Shown here: in pieces, positions 1 to 10,416 of the stretch | Layout: each line of letters starts with the position of its first letter | Numbering within the stretch: the first letter of the stretch is position 1 | NCBI RefSeq assembly: GCF_000299415.1 | Contig: NZ_AMPG01000001.1 | Location: forward strand, 1,488,001-1,552,000 | Length of the DNA stretch: 64,000 bases | Source: Candidatus Microthrix parvicella Bio17-1 | Lineage (GTDB): Bacteria; Actinomycetota; Acidimicrobiia; Acidimicrobiales; Microtrichaceae | Direction: 5' to 3' | Notes under the pieces: generated by a model | Databases searched by the model: none | What the model was told of the DNA's origin: nothing | The model's input: only the letters and a program-made list of their open reading frames with translations | Program-made: the position numbers and the translations under genes

Positions 1-90
1 GCGGGCGACGACCCTCATGCCAAGTTGGCCACCGAGCCCGAGGCGCTTGCCATGGTCGCTGCCTTCATCGACCGGAACCAGGCCAATTGA
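1..90 (+). CDS. C-terminal end of an unidentified protein (partial)
   Basis: The window opens inside a reading frame that runs from base 1 to a TGA at 88-90 and encodes 29 residues ending AFIDRNQAN. The rest of the gene lies upstream. Codon use looks like the neighbours, and the frame stops 4 bases before the convergent YceI gene ends. The fragment is too short to assign; an alpha/beta-hydrolase tail would fit but is a guess. Confidence 0.5.
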   Translation, partial: AGDDPHAKLATEPEALAMVAAFIDRNQAN

Positions 91-94
91 GGTC

Positions 95-661
95 TCAGTC
101 GGTCTTGATGGCCGACACGTCAAAGTTGAGGGTGACCTTCTCGCCCACCAGGACGCCACCCGTGTCGAGGGCGGCGTTGAAGTTGAGGCCCCAGTCCTTT
201 CGGTTGACCACCACTGATCCCTCCAGCCCCATTCGGTGGTTGCCAAAGGGATCGATCGCGGTGCCGGCGAACTCAAACTCCACGACGACCGGCTTGGTCA
301 CGCCTCTCAGGCTGAGGTCGCCGGTGACCCGGTAGGTGTCGTGTCCGGCCGCCTCGATGCTGGTGGACGCAAACGTGATCCGGGGGTGGTTCTCCATGTC
401 GAAAAAGTCGTTGCCCCGCAGGTGGCCATCGCGATCGGCGTTGCCCGTGTCGATGCTGTCGGCCAGGATGTCCAACTTCAGGTGGGAGTTGGACGGGTTC
501 TCCTGATCGAAGTAGCCGGTGCCCTCGAAGGTTCGGAAGGCGCCGCGCACCTTGGTGATCATGGCGTGGCGGGCCACGAACCCAACCTCGCTGTGGGACG
601 GGTCGATCATGTAGGTGCCGGTGGCGATCGCCGGTGTGGTCGTTGCTGTGTCGGTGCTCAT
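95..661 (-). CDS. YceI family protein (188 aa), probably lipid/isoprenoid-binding
   Basis: This is a single YceI lipocalin-like beta-barrel domain, the family that binds polyisoprenoids or other amphipathic lipids. The typical opening GTYMIDPSHSEVGFVARHAMITKVRGAF is seen near residues 16-45, followed by the DHLRGNDFFD segment and a central GDLSLRGVTKPV strand. The length matches cytoplasmic single-domain members, and no signal peptide is visible. I start at the ATG at 661, which has GGAG six bases upstream, rather than the upstream in-frame TTG at 673. The gene diverges from a MarR regulator across a palindrome, so MarR control is likely. Its domain is also found in the two fusion proteins at 31.8 and 34.4 kb. 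Confidence 0.92.
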   Translation of the reverse strand: MSTDTATTTPAIATGTYMIDPSHSEVGFVARHAMITKVRGAFRTFEGTGYFDQENPSNSHLKLDILADSIDTGNADRDGHLRGNDFFDMENHPRITFASTSIEAAGHDTYRVTGDLSLRGVTKPVVVEFEFAGTAIDPFGNHRMGLEGSVVVNRKDWGLNFNAALDTGGVLVGEKVTLNFDVSAIKTD

Positions 662-680
662 GGTGTACTCCAAGGGGGGT

Positions 681-698
681 TAGTTGATACATCAACTA
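681..698. promoter_or_regulatory. MarR-type operator palindrome between yceI and marR
   Basis: TAGTTGAT and ATCAACTA form perfect 8-base arms around a two-base centre (AC). The site lies in the 89-bp gap between divergent YceI and MarR-family genes, 20 bases before the YceI start and 40 bases before the marR -10 box. Symmetry, size and position fit the binding site of the adjacent MarR protein, controlling itself and YceI. Binding is inferred, not shown. Confidence 0.7.
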
Positions 699-737
699 TA
701 TCCCAGAAAGATGACGTGTCAACAACTTCACCTCGGA

Positions 738-743
738 TACACT
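738..743 (+). promoter_or_regulatory. -10 element of leaderless marR promoter
   Basis: TACACT ends 7 bases before the ATG at 751, and no Shine-Dalgarno sequence fits between. This is the spacing expected when transcription starts at the start codon itself. Confidence 0.6.
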
Positions 744-750
744 GGCGCCC

Positions 751-1221
751 ATGGCCGAGCCCAGGTGGTTGACCGATGAAGAGGCCCAGGCGTGGAGGCG
801 TTTCACCACCATGAGGTTTCAGCTGGACGCTCGGCTGGATCGCCAACTCGGCAACACCATCTCGATTCAGGACTACGGCGTCCTCGCCAGCCTCAGCGAG
901 GAACCCAACAAATCGATGCGCATCTCCGAGCTGGGCGAGCGCCTGGGGTGGGAGACCAGCCGCGTCTCACACCAGCTCACCCGCATGGCCAAACGAGGCC
1001 TGGTTGAACGGCGCCGGTGCCCCAACGATGGCCGGGGCTCGCTGGCGGTCGTCACCGATGCCGGGCAGGCCGCCATCGAGGCCGCCGCGCCCGACCACGT
1101 GGCCAGTGTCCGCCACCTTTTCATCGATCTGCTCACCCCGGAAGAACTCAGGATGATCTCCGCCGTGTCGCAGAAGGTCCTTGGCCGCCTCCACGATCCG
1201 GCCGACCCCACGGGGTCCTGA
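751..1221 (+). CDS. MarR family transcriptional regulator (156 aa)
   Basis: This is a winged-helix regulator of the MarR family. The DNA-binding region spans about residues 50-110: a recognition-helix segment RISELGERLGWETSRVSHQLTRMAKRGLVERR followed by the wing CPNDGRGSLAVVTDAG. N- and C-terminal helices suit dimer formation. No cysteine-based redox switch is evident apart from one Cys at the start of the wing, next to the arginines. It diverges from the YceI gene over an 18-bp palindrome, so it probably represses both. The effector is unknown. The ATG at 751 is chosen because a TACACT -10 box lies 7 bases upstream. Confidence 0.9.
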   Translation: MAEPRWLTDEEAQAWRRFTTMRFQLDARLDRQLGNTISIQDYGVLASLSEEPNKSMRISELGERLGWETSRVSHQLTRMAKRGLVERRRCPNDGRGSLAVVTDAGQAAIEAAAPDHVASVRHLFIDLLTPEELRMISAVSQKVLGRLHDPADPTGS

Positions 1222-1264
1222 GGGAGCGACACCCACACACCGGTCCAACGGTCGGCGAGGCCGA

Positions 1265-1544
1265 TACCGTGACGCCATGACATCGGCACACCACACCCGA
1301 CGGCGCCCCAGCAGTGCCTCAAGGGCGGCCGCCGCCATCGCGCTATTGGCCGTCGACCCACAAGCGCTCCGGTGCCCAGCTGTTCTTCGTCCACGGCAGG
1401 TCCGACGGCCTGGTGAACTCCCGCATGGCCTCGGAGCCGGTCCGTCGATACGGGTCGGGTTCGGCGGCCTGGTGCAGCTCGGGCAACCATCTCGATGCGC
1501 AGATCGTGAAGGATGCCGGCACGCTGATCGCCTCCTTGGGCTGA
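1265..1544 (+). pseudogene. Remnant of a secreted alpha/beta hydrolase
   Basis: A TACCGT -10 box at 1265-1270 lies 6 bases before an ATG at 1277. That ATG opens a signal-like N-terminus (RRRP...AAAAIALLAV). About 30 residues later, in another frame, comes FFVHGRSDGLVNS and then GNHLDAQIVKDAGTLIASLG, which resemble the acid-strand and catalytic-His region of alpha/beta hydrolases. The nucleophile-elbow core that should lie between them is missing. The gene therefore looks collapsed by an internal deletion plus a frameshift. The hydrolase resemblance is moderate; spurious coding is the alternative. Confidence 0.4.
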
Positions 1545-1611
1545 TCGGGCCCTGATCTTCGGACGGAGGCCGATAGAATGCGTATTCACCCCTGATCCAG
1601 GAGCACCTGTC

Positions 1612-2028
1612 ATCACCGTTGCAGCGTCCGTCACCGCCCGTTCTGTTCGCAAGCGAGTGGGGGCCGCAGCCGCTGGCATCCTCATGGTTGTCGGTCTGGG
1701 CGCCTGTCGCCCCGAGGGCAACGTGAAGATGCTGCCCACGGTCGACGAGACGGCGAGATCGTTCCGCGAGATGGCTCTCACGGGGCCCTCGTGCGTCGCC
1801 AAGAGCAGTTACGAGCTGAGCTGCACCAGCAGGGAGACGGGTCGCATGTCGAGCTTCGGCAAGGTCGCCAAGGGGTCGACCACCGGCTACTACGACTTCA
1901 AGGACGATCGAGGCCACTCCATCCGTGTCCGGGCCGAGCGCCGGGGCCGCGACCACATCACGTGGAGCAAGAAGACGAGCTCCTGGAACGGGACGTCGAG
2001 CACGTACTCGGGCGGCTTCTGGCGGTAG
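1612..2028 (+). CDS. Small putative lipoprotein, function unknown (138 aa, unusual start)
   Basis: The frame encodes a charged n-region (SVRKR), a hydrophobic stretch and a lipobox VVGLGAC, so the mature protein should be lipid-anchored outside the membrane. The rest is basic and polar, ending STYSGGFWR, with two further cysteines (CVAKSSYELSC) that could form a disulfide. No family is recognised. Start choice is a problem: the only in-frame GTG (1657) would remove the positive n-region. An AGGAG at 1599-1603 points to ATC at 1612 or GTC at 1609, and a TAGAAT -10 box lies at 1573-1578. I use 1612 provisionally. Confidence 0.6.
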   Translation: MTVAASVTARSVRKRVGAAAAGILMVVGLGACRPEGNVKMLPTVDETARSFREMALTGPSCVAKSSYELSCTSRETGRMSSFGKVAKGSTTGYYDFKDDRGHSIRVRAERRGRDHITWSKKTSSWNGTSSTYSGGFWR

Positions 2029-2065
2029 TGCCCGAATGAGGCCGAGGCCCTGCTCGTAGTAGCCG

Positions 2066-2723
2066 GTGGATTCACCCGGGTGGAAGGGCGATGACCCACG
2101 GGCGAAGATCACGTTGGACGACCTGTTGCCCATGAGCAGCGGGTTGGAATGGGAAGAGAGCTATTCCGACGCCGGCGCCGACGTGATCAAGTCGCTGGGC
2201 AGCGACCTCGACCGGGCCCACTACGCCGCGAACAAACCGCTGGTCCACGAGCCCGGCACGTTCTGGGCCTACTCCACCGGCACCGCCAACGCTCGATCCC
2301 AACGGCCTGGTCAGCGGCGGTTCGTGGATGAACATGACACCCCGGGACTTTGCCCGGTTCGGGCTGCTGTACGCCCGGGACGGCGCGTGGGATGGCAAGC
2401 GCATCCTGCCCGCGGGATGGGTGGACTACTCACGCTTGCCCACACCCACCATGGACGAGGGCCGATACGGCGCTCAGTGGTGGCTCGACCCCGAACGACC
2501 CGACCTGTTCTACGCCAACGGGTTTGATGGACAGAGCATCAGCGTGGCACCCGACAAGGACCTGGTGATCGTGGTGCTGTCCAAGGCACCGAATGGCCGG
2601 AACGAACAGGTGTGCAACGACCTGTACGACGCCTTCGGCGTCTCAACCAGGGGTCAGCCCCGTCCGTCCGCCCCAGGCACCGGGCGAAGGTCCGCCGAGG
2701 AACCGATGATCCACATGCCGTGA
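2066..2723 (+). pseudogene. Decayed serine hydrolase of the beta-lactamase/esterase family
   Basis: Two collinear pieces of a class C beta-lactamase-like hydrolase lie in different frames. Frame 2 (2066-2290) carries ITLDDLLPMSSGLEW and HEPGTFWAYSTGTAN. Frame 3 (from about 2292 to 2723) carries DPNGLVSGGSWMNMTPRDFARFGLLY, the WWLDPERPDLFYANGFDGQSI region and VIVVLSKAPNG. The upstream SxxK segment is absent, and about 70 residues are missing at the junction near 2285-2295. The tail runs 70 bp into the convergent nucleotidyltransferase gene. Such a protein could not be active. Only inactivated copies are visible here. Confidence 0.8.
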
Positions 2724-3322
2724 TCGGCGATGTCGACCAAGACGGATTCCAGCGGAAAGCCGCTGTGTCGTGCGGCCGACACTTCCCGACCGGAGTACTC
2801 CAGAATTCGAGCGTCGTTGCCTGTCCACTCGGTGATCAACCAGCTCAGCCCGAGCAATTGCTCGTCCCACCGTTCATAGGTGGCGTCGGTTGCCGGTGTC
2901 TCATCTTCAAACCCGTCACCCGGCTGCACCACAAACACGTCGATGTCGCTCTTGGTGGTCATGGTCCCCCGTGCGGCGGAACCAAACAGGGCGAGTCCAA
3001 GCGGCGACGGGTCCCACTGTTCGACCTCCTCAGCGATCGCATCGGCAAGGCGAGTGCGAAGTTGGGTCAAGCCGAGCACGTGCTCGGCAGCGAGATGCTG
3101 CCGGTTCAGAACGTACGAATTGGTGCGGCCAGTGGTTGTGACATGCACGATCCCCTGCACCACCAACCGTTGGAGCGTGCGCCGAACGCCGGACTCGGAT
3201 CGACCGCCCACGAACCTGTGAACCTGCGGTGCGGTAAAGGAAGCGTTCGCACCCGCGAGCACTTGGAGGACATCCGCGTCGAGCGTCGGGGTGATGACGG
3301 AGAGAGGTCGTGCCAAGTCCAC
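2654..3322 (-). CDS. Winged-helix + nucleotidyltransferase-fold protein (222 aa)
   Basis: The N-terminal 80 residues form a winged helix (APQVHRFVGGRSESGVRRTLQRLVVQGIVHV), and residues about 110-130 hold the Pol-beta superfamily signature GSAARGTMTTKSDIDVFVV, with both catalytic aspartates in the DID motif. The family includes MNT-type antitoxins and AMP-adding enzymes; the partner here is not identifiable. The GTG at 3322 is the start because a TACTAT -10 box lies 7 bases upstream (leaderless). That box is embedded in an 11-bp inverted repeat, so the protein probably represses its own gene. It overlaps the end of a decayed hydrolase. Confidence 0.8.
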   Translation of the reverse strand: MDLARPLSVITPTLDADVLQVLAGANASFTAPQVHRFVGGRSESGVRRTLQRLVVQGIVHVTTTGRTNSYVLNRQHLAAEHVLGLTQLRTRLADAIAEEVEQWDPSPLGLALFGSAARGTMTTKSDIDVFVVQPGDGFEDETPATDATYERWDEQLLGLSWLITEWTGNDARILEYSGREVSAARHSGFPLESVLVDIADHGMWIIGSSADLRPVPGADGRG

Positions 3323-3325
3323 CTG

Positions 3326-3355
3326 CAGAATAGTACAGGTATCGGTACTATTCTG
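3326..3355. promoter_or_regulatory. Inverted-repeat operator over the nucleotidyltransferase promoter
   Basis: Perfect 11-base arms CAGAATAGTAC (3326-3336) and GTACTATTCTG (3345-3355) flank an 8-base spacer. The arm next to the gene contains its minus-strand -10 box TACTAT (3330-3335), so a dimer bound here would block RNA polymerase. The winged-helix domain of the adjacent gene is the obvious candidate ligand. Confidence 0.7.
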
Positions 3356-3371
3356 TAGGCCAGGGGGGCGG

Positions 3372-3842
3372 TCAGCGCTTCTTACCGGCGAGGAAGAGCG
3401 CTACCGCCTTGTCGATTCGCCGCTGTCGGGTCTCGTCGGACTTCGCGCCGGCCACCTGCTCGCAGTGATACCGCTGCAGGCTGTTGGACAATCCGGCAAA
3501 GAACGCCTCCGCCTCAGGATGCGCCTGAAGTGCTGCGGTGAGCTGCGGCGGGACCTCGACCTCTCAAGGCGCGTCGTTCAGCGTGAGCGTGACGCCGATC
3601 GGGTCCCAACTGGTCAGGCCGGTCGCCTTGCGGATCACTGCGCTCACGCTGATCATTGACTGGCCACCCATCACCCCAACGGTGTTTCGGTACTCGTAAC
3701 CGTTGAGGTTGACGTCGACGGGCGGGCGTTTGCCGCCGCCCAGCGTCTGGATCGCCTCGGGCGGAACGACAATGCCGGTCTTGTGACCGAAGGCCGCCAA
3801 CTCGGTGTCGAACGACGCCGTCGCCTGATTCTTGGTTGTCAG
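3372..3842 (-). pseudogene. DUF1905 / YdeI-like protein interrupted by a stop codon
   Basis: The first half (from about 3800 to 3567) is a DUF1905 domain: GHKTGIVVPPEAIQTLGGGKRPPVDVNLNGYEYRNTV and IRKATGLTSWDPIGVTLTLNDAP. A TGA at 3564-3566 interrupts it. The same frame then continues, without a shift, into EVEVPPQLTAALQAHPEAEAFFAGLSNSLQRYHCEQVAGAKSDETRQRRIDKAVALFLAGKKR, the bacteriocin-protection YdeI/OmpD-associated helix region. In relatives the interrupted position is usually Arg, so a single CGA-to-TGA change explains it. No standard start codon precedes the TTG at 3800; I extend to CTG at 3842, which has an AGGA upstream. Confidence 0.75.
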
Positions 3843-3935
3843 GGATTTAGTCTTCCTGGGTGTCGAACACCCCGACCAACCAGGCTACAAAGCGGATGAT
3901 TAACAATCCGCCGCCTGATTCCGTCATGCGGTGGG

Positions 3936-3941
3936 TATGAT
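3936..3941 (+). promoter_or_regulatory. -10 element of leaderless vapBC promoter
   Basis: TATGAT ends exactly 6 bases before the antitoxin ATG at 3948. Upstream, GCGGAT (3893-3898) and ATCCGC (3906-3911) form a short inverted repeat that could be the antitoxin operator. Confidence 0.65.
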
Positions 3942-3947
3942 CGTTGC

Positions 3948-4262
3948 ATGACAAGTCAACTCGCAATCAGGCTCGATGACGACGACCTTGCGGCGTTGGA
4001 CGAACTCGCTCGCCGTGACGGACTCACCCGATCCGAGGCGGTTCGTCGAGCCATTCGACTTCAGACCGAGAACACCATCGCAGCGCAAAACCGCGCCGAA
4101 CTCGACCGGGTAGGCGCGCTGCTCGGGGTCGAGCCGGGGTCACGATGGCTCACCGGCGCCGATGTGATCACAACCCTTCCCGACGACGAGTTCGCTGCCG
4201 ATATCGCCGCTGCACTTGGAGCTGACTCAACCGACGACATGGTGGACCCATGGGCCACCTAG
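3948..4262 (+). CDS. Ribbon-helix-helix antitoxin, VapB type (104 aa)
   Basis: Residues 3-40 form a ribbon-helix-helix DNA-binding fold: a short strand SQLAIRLDDDDL followed by helices with LDELARRDGLTRSEAVRRAIRL. The acidic C-terminus (TTLPDDEFAADIAAALGADSTDDMVDPW) is the part that would neutralise the toxin. Its end overlaps the PIN-domain gene by 13 bp, the usual coupling of type II antitoxin and toxin. The pair should repress its own promoter, whose TATGAT lies 6 bases before the ATG. Confidence 0.88.
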   Translation: MTSQLAIRLDDDDLAALDELARRDGLTRSEAVRRAIRLQTENTIAAQNRAELDRVGALLGVEPGSRWLTGADVITTLPDDEFAADIAAALGADSTDDMVDPWAT

Positions 4263-4675
4263 CCGTTCCACTTCCTGCCGTCTTCGACACCTCCATCTTC
4301 GTTGGCCAGGAACGACGCGGGCTCGGCGTTCTTGCCGAGTGGGCGCCCGTCGTCTCGGTGATCACGGTGGCCGAATTGTCATTCGGAGTAGCGGCTGCCG
4401 GCTCCGAGGAGATCCGCGACCGGAGGGCCGCGACACTGACCGATGCCCGCAGTGCACCAGTGGTTGGCCTTGACGATAACGGTCCGGTGGACGTGGTGAC
4501 TGCTTGGGTACGCCTCAGGAGCGGCCTCGCCGGCAGGATGCCGGCCAATGACTCCTGGATCGCCGCAACCGCCTTGGCACTGAGAATCCCAGTACTCACT
4601 CAAGATGACGATTTCGATGCCGCATCGAAGATGATCCAGGTTGTGCGGGTCCCCTCACCTGCGACCACCGGGTAG
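4250..4675 (+). CDS. PIN-domain toxin, VapC type ribonuclease (141 aa)
   Basis: This is a PIN domain with the acidic residues that bind the catalytic metal: D13 in VFDTSIF, E42 in ITVAELSFG, and aspartates in MPANDSWIAATAL and LTQDDDFD near the end. VapC toxins cut tRNA or rRNA and stop translation when not bound by their antitoxin. It follows the ribbon-helix-helix gene with a 13-bp overlap. The target RNA cannot be told from sequence. All expected acidic positions are intact, so the module is probably active, although it lies beside several decayed genes. Confidence 0.9.
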   Translation: MGHLAVPLPAVFDTSIFVGQERRGLGVLAEWAPVVSVITVAELSFGVAAAGSEEIRDRRAATLTDARSAPVVGLDDNGPVDVVTAWVRLRSGLAGRMPANDSWIAATALALRIPVLTQDDDFDAASKMIQVVRVPSPATTG

Positions 4676-4701
4676 GCCGGTTGTCAATTGGTTGACGTGG
4701 C

Positions 4702-7278
4702 TCAACCCTTGACGGTGATCGGGTCGGAGAGGGCCTGATCGGCGATCACCGTGGGGTCGAGCGAGACGTCCTTCCACTGCTTCTTGGCGAACATCTCGGT
4801 CTGTTCGGTGAACAGCGGAGAGGTCTGGTCATCGGTCTGTCCATAGGTGAGGATCGTGCGGATCTGGGGGCCGCCCTTGGCGAAGTCCACCGACATGATG
4901 AAGCTGGAGCCGTTGGTGACCGGGTAGCCATCGGTGGTGAGGTCCGTGTCGTCGGTGACCCAGTCGGGCAGCTCCCGCACCGGCTCGCTGGTGCCGCCCA
5001 GCCCCCCGCGTCCGACCACGTTGGTGATGCCCTCCGAACCAAAGCCACCAGGTATGGAGGCCCCATCGTCGACACGACCATCCCGCTGGAGTTCGCCGAG
5101 CTTCACGTTGACCTTCAGCTGCTGGGAGTCCATCAGTTGCACCGCTTTGGCCAGGCTGGTGAGCACCGGGTCGCCGTCGGGCCCCGCCTTGACCAGGCCG
5201 TTGGGGGTCTCCAGCGGCTTGGCCGGATCGAACTCGTTGGCCCAGATCGACACATCGCCGAATGCTGCGAGAAACTCGCGCCACACGACGGCACCGACCG
5301 AGTCGGGGTCGAAGTGACCGTCCCACTCATCCAGCACCCTGCAGGCATCCGCGAGATCGATGTCGCCGGCAGGGGCGATCCCATCGCCGGGCTTGTCGTC
5401 CTCTCCGGCGGGGCCCAACAGCGCGTCAACCTTGACCGGGCCGCCAACGGCCTCGCACCGGCCGACCACGTCCTGGCGCAGTTGGGCCGCCGTATAGGCC
5501 TGGTCGTCCAGCGCGGCGGCCTGCAGCTCATCCAAACTGAACTTGTTGTCGTCCCCGGCGAGGCGCTTGGTATCGGCCCCGTCGAGCACCGCAAGATTCT
5601 GCAGGGTTCGGGCGGACCGCTCGGTGTCCTGGCGGCCGTGCAGCGGGGAGTAGTCACCTTCGATCAGCTTGTTGCGGTTGGCCAGCCAAAAGCTGTCGTT
5701 GGCGTTGAATACATAGTCGTCGCGCTCCAACATGGGCATCTCCGAGTACGGCTCGAGCCCCGGATCCCGGGCGCCGTCGACGTCTTCCCAGCGGTTGTAG
5801 CCCTTCGACCCGTCCAGCAGCACCGCACCCGAATCGGCCGCTGCCGACGTGATGAAGTCGCCGTCGAGCGCCTGCTGGTAGGCGGCGAGCGCCTCCTCGG
5901 ACAAACGCGGGGTGGCCGAGGTGTCCGCGTACCAGGCCCGGCCGTCCTTGCTGACGGCGACCGTATTGAACAACGGCACGCCCTGATACTTCTTGTGGGC
6001 CTCGACAAACTCATCGAAGCTGCCCGCCGTGTCCATCGCCCGGTACTGCTCGAGGAACTCGTCGTTGTCGATGTTGGCGTCCCGGTAGGTGATGGCGGTG
6101 TCCCCGGTCCAGCCAACCCCTGGGAAGTCGATGACCGGACCAAACTCGGTGCTCCACATGGTGCGTTTCTGGTCGGTGACCTTGCCCGAATCGTCGGCCA
6201 CCTTCACCGTGATGTCCTTGGACGTCATCTTCTCGGTCTGGCCGTCGATCACATACGAGGTGGGGTCGCCCGGGGCGAGGGCGAGTTTGTAGGCGGTGAA
6301 ACGGTTGCCGGCCGACACGGTGTGGGTCCACGCGAACTCGTCGGTGGTGCCGATGCCCACGCCTGGAAGACCAAGCAACTGGGCGCCGTAGATATCGGAG
6401 GGTTGATCGCCGGTGACCGTGAGGTGGTTCTCCCAAAAGCGCAGCTCTCCCTGCCAGGGGAAGTGCGGGTTGGCCAACAGCATGCCGCCGCCACCCTCCG
6501 AGTTCTTCGATCCGATCGCCCAGCCGTTGGAGCCCTGCTCCTCCGGGGCGACCACGCTGGTGGTCGTCCCGCCCTCCTCGACCGAGGTGGACGAAGCATC
6601 GATCGGGGCTGCGTTTGGCGGTTGCGCTGTGGCGATGAAACCGGTGAGACGGGCGCCGGAGGCATTCAGCGCCACCGCCCGGGCGTAGGCGTACGCATCC
6701 TTGGGGTCAAGTGGTACCACCCACGGCTCACCGGCACACCAGCCGGTGACGCCGTCGGCACCCACCTCCTTCAGTTGGGCGTTCCAACCCGCCACGAAGG
6801 ACGCCATCAGGTCCTTCACATCATCGGAGGCCTTCTCGAAATCGGCATCGGCGATATCGCCGATGCCGATCGAGCGCCAGGCAAAATCGGAGTTGATGTT
6901 CTCGTCCGCTTCCCCGGGCCCCATGAATTCAGCCTTGCGACCCCGAACCTTCAACACCTGATCGGCCAGGCTGCACGCGTGATCCTGACCAGAGGCGTAG
7001 CCCTGCCCGAAGGTGACGTCATCCAACGTCTCCCCGGAGATGTGGGGGACACCACCCTGAGTACGGGTGATCGTGGCCGAGTAGGCGTCGCCAGTGCCGA
7101 TCACCGTTGCTTTGGCGGTGTCGCCATCGTTGGTGTCGCCATCGTTGGTGCAGCCGGTGATGGCCATCGCCGCCGCCAGGCCTGCTGCAAGCAGGGTTCG
7201 GCCTCGGACCAGCCCCTCACTCAGTCGACGGCTTCGAGGAGATTCGGGACGATCCGAGCGTTGCGTGTGGTTTGCCAT
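4702..7278 (-). CDS. Penicillin acylase family lipoprotein (858 aa)
   Basis: This is an Ntn-hydrolase of the penicillin/acyl-homoserine-lactone/aculeacin acylase family. A lipobox LAAAMAITGC anchors it outside the membrane. Residues about 60-249 form the alpha subunit (SATITRTQGGVPHISGE...). The self-processing site and nucleophile is S250 in GSNGWAIG, followed by the conserved NPHFPW segment; the long beta subunit ends with the PVTNGSSFIMSVDF region. Size matches the family (750-850 aa). I start at the ATG at 7278 because the extension to 7374 would precede the signal peptide with an improbable segment. The substrate is unknown. It is transcribed divergently from the SNF2 helicase gene. Confidence 0.9.
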   Translation of the reverse strand: MANHTQRSDRPESPRSRRLSEGLVRGRTLLAAGLAAAMAITGCTNDGDTNDGDTAKATVIGTGDAYSATITRTQGGVPHISGETLDDVTFGQGYASGQDHACSLADQVLKVRGRKAEFMGPGEADENINSDFAWRSIGIGDIADADFEKASDDVKDLMASFVAGWNAQLKEVGADGVTGWCAGEPWVVPLDPKDAYAYARAVALNASGARLTGFIATAQPPNAAPIDASSTSVEEGGTTTSVVAPEEQGSNGWAIGSKNSEGGGGMLLANPHFPWQGELRFWENHLTVTGDQPSDIYGAQLLGLPGVGIGTTDEFAWTHTVSAGNRFTAYKLALAPGDPTSYVIDGQTEKMTSKDITVKVADDSGKVTDQKRTMWSTEFGPVIDFPGVGWTGDTAITYRDANIDNDEFLEQYRAMDTAGSFDEFVEAHKKYQGVPLFNTVAVSKDGRAWYADTSATPRLSEEALAAYQQALDGDFITSAAADSGAVLLDGSKGYNRWEDVDGARDPGLEPYSEMPMLERDDYVFNANDSFWLANRNKLIEGDYSPLHGRQDTERSARTLQNLAVLDGADTKRLAGDDNKFSLDELQAAALDDQAYTAAQLRQDVVGRCEAVGGPVKVDALLGPAGEDDKPGDGIAPAGDIDLADACRVLDEWDGHFDPDSVGAVVWREFLAAFGDVSIWANEFDPAKPLETPNGLVKAGPDGDPVLTSLAKAVQLMDSQQLKVNVKLGELQRDGRVDDGASIPGGFGSEGITNVVGRGGLGGTSEPVRELPDWVTDDTDLTTDGYPVTNGSSFIMSVDFAKGGPQIRTILTYGQTDDQTSPLFTEQTEMFAKKQWKDVSLDPTVIADQALSDPITVKG

Positions 7279-7397
7279 GGCAGCCCTGACACTAATGCGT
7301 TCAACGGCCTTTGACGCCCCCAGACCGGCGAGCCCAGGTCGCGCACACCGGGGACCGCAACTCCGCACCAACATCGAACGCCTGTACGTTCATCGGA

Positions 7398-7403
7398 TAA
7401 CAT
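7398..7403 (+). promoter_or_regulatory. -10 element of leaderless helicase promoter
   Basis: TAACAT ends 7 bases before the ATG at 7411. There is no Shine-Dalgarno sequence between them. Confidence 0.55.
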
Positions 7404-7410
7404 CACCGCC

Positions 7411-10412
<3,002 letters not shown>

Positions 10413-10416
<4 letters not shown>

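Noticed and set aside
5137-7314. A 725-codon open frame opposite the penicillin acylase gene
   Set aside because: Antisense frames stay open in high-GC codon patterns. The product has no recognisable domain, and the acylase frame has all family motifs.
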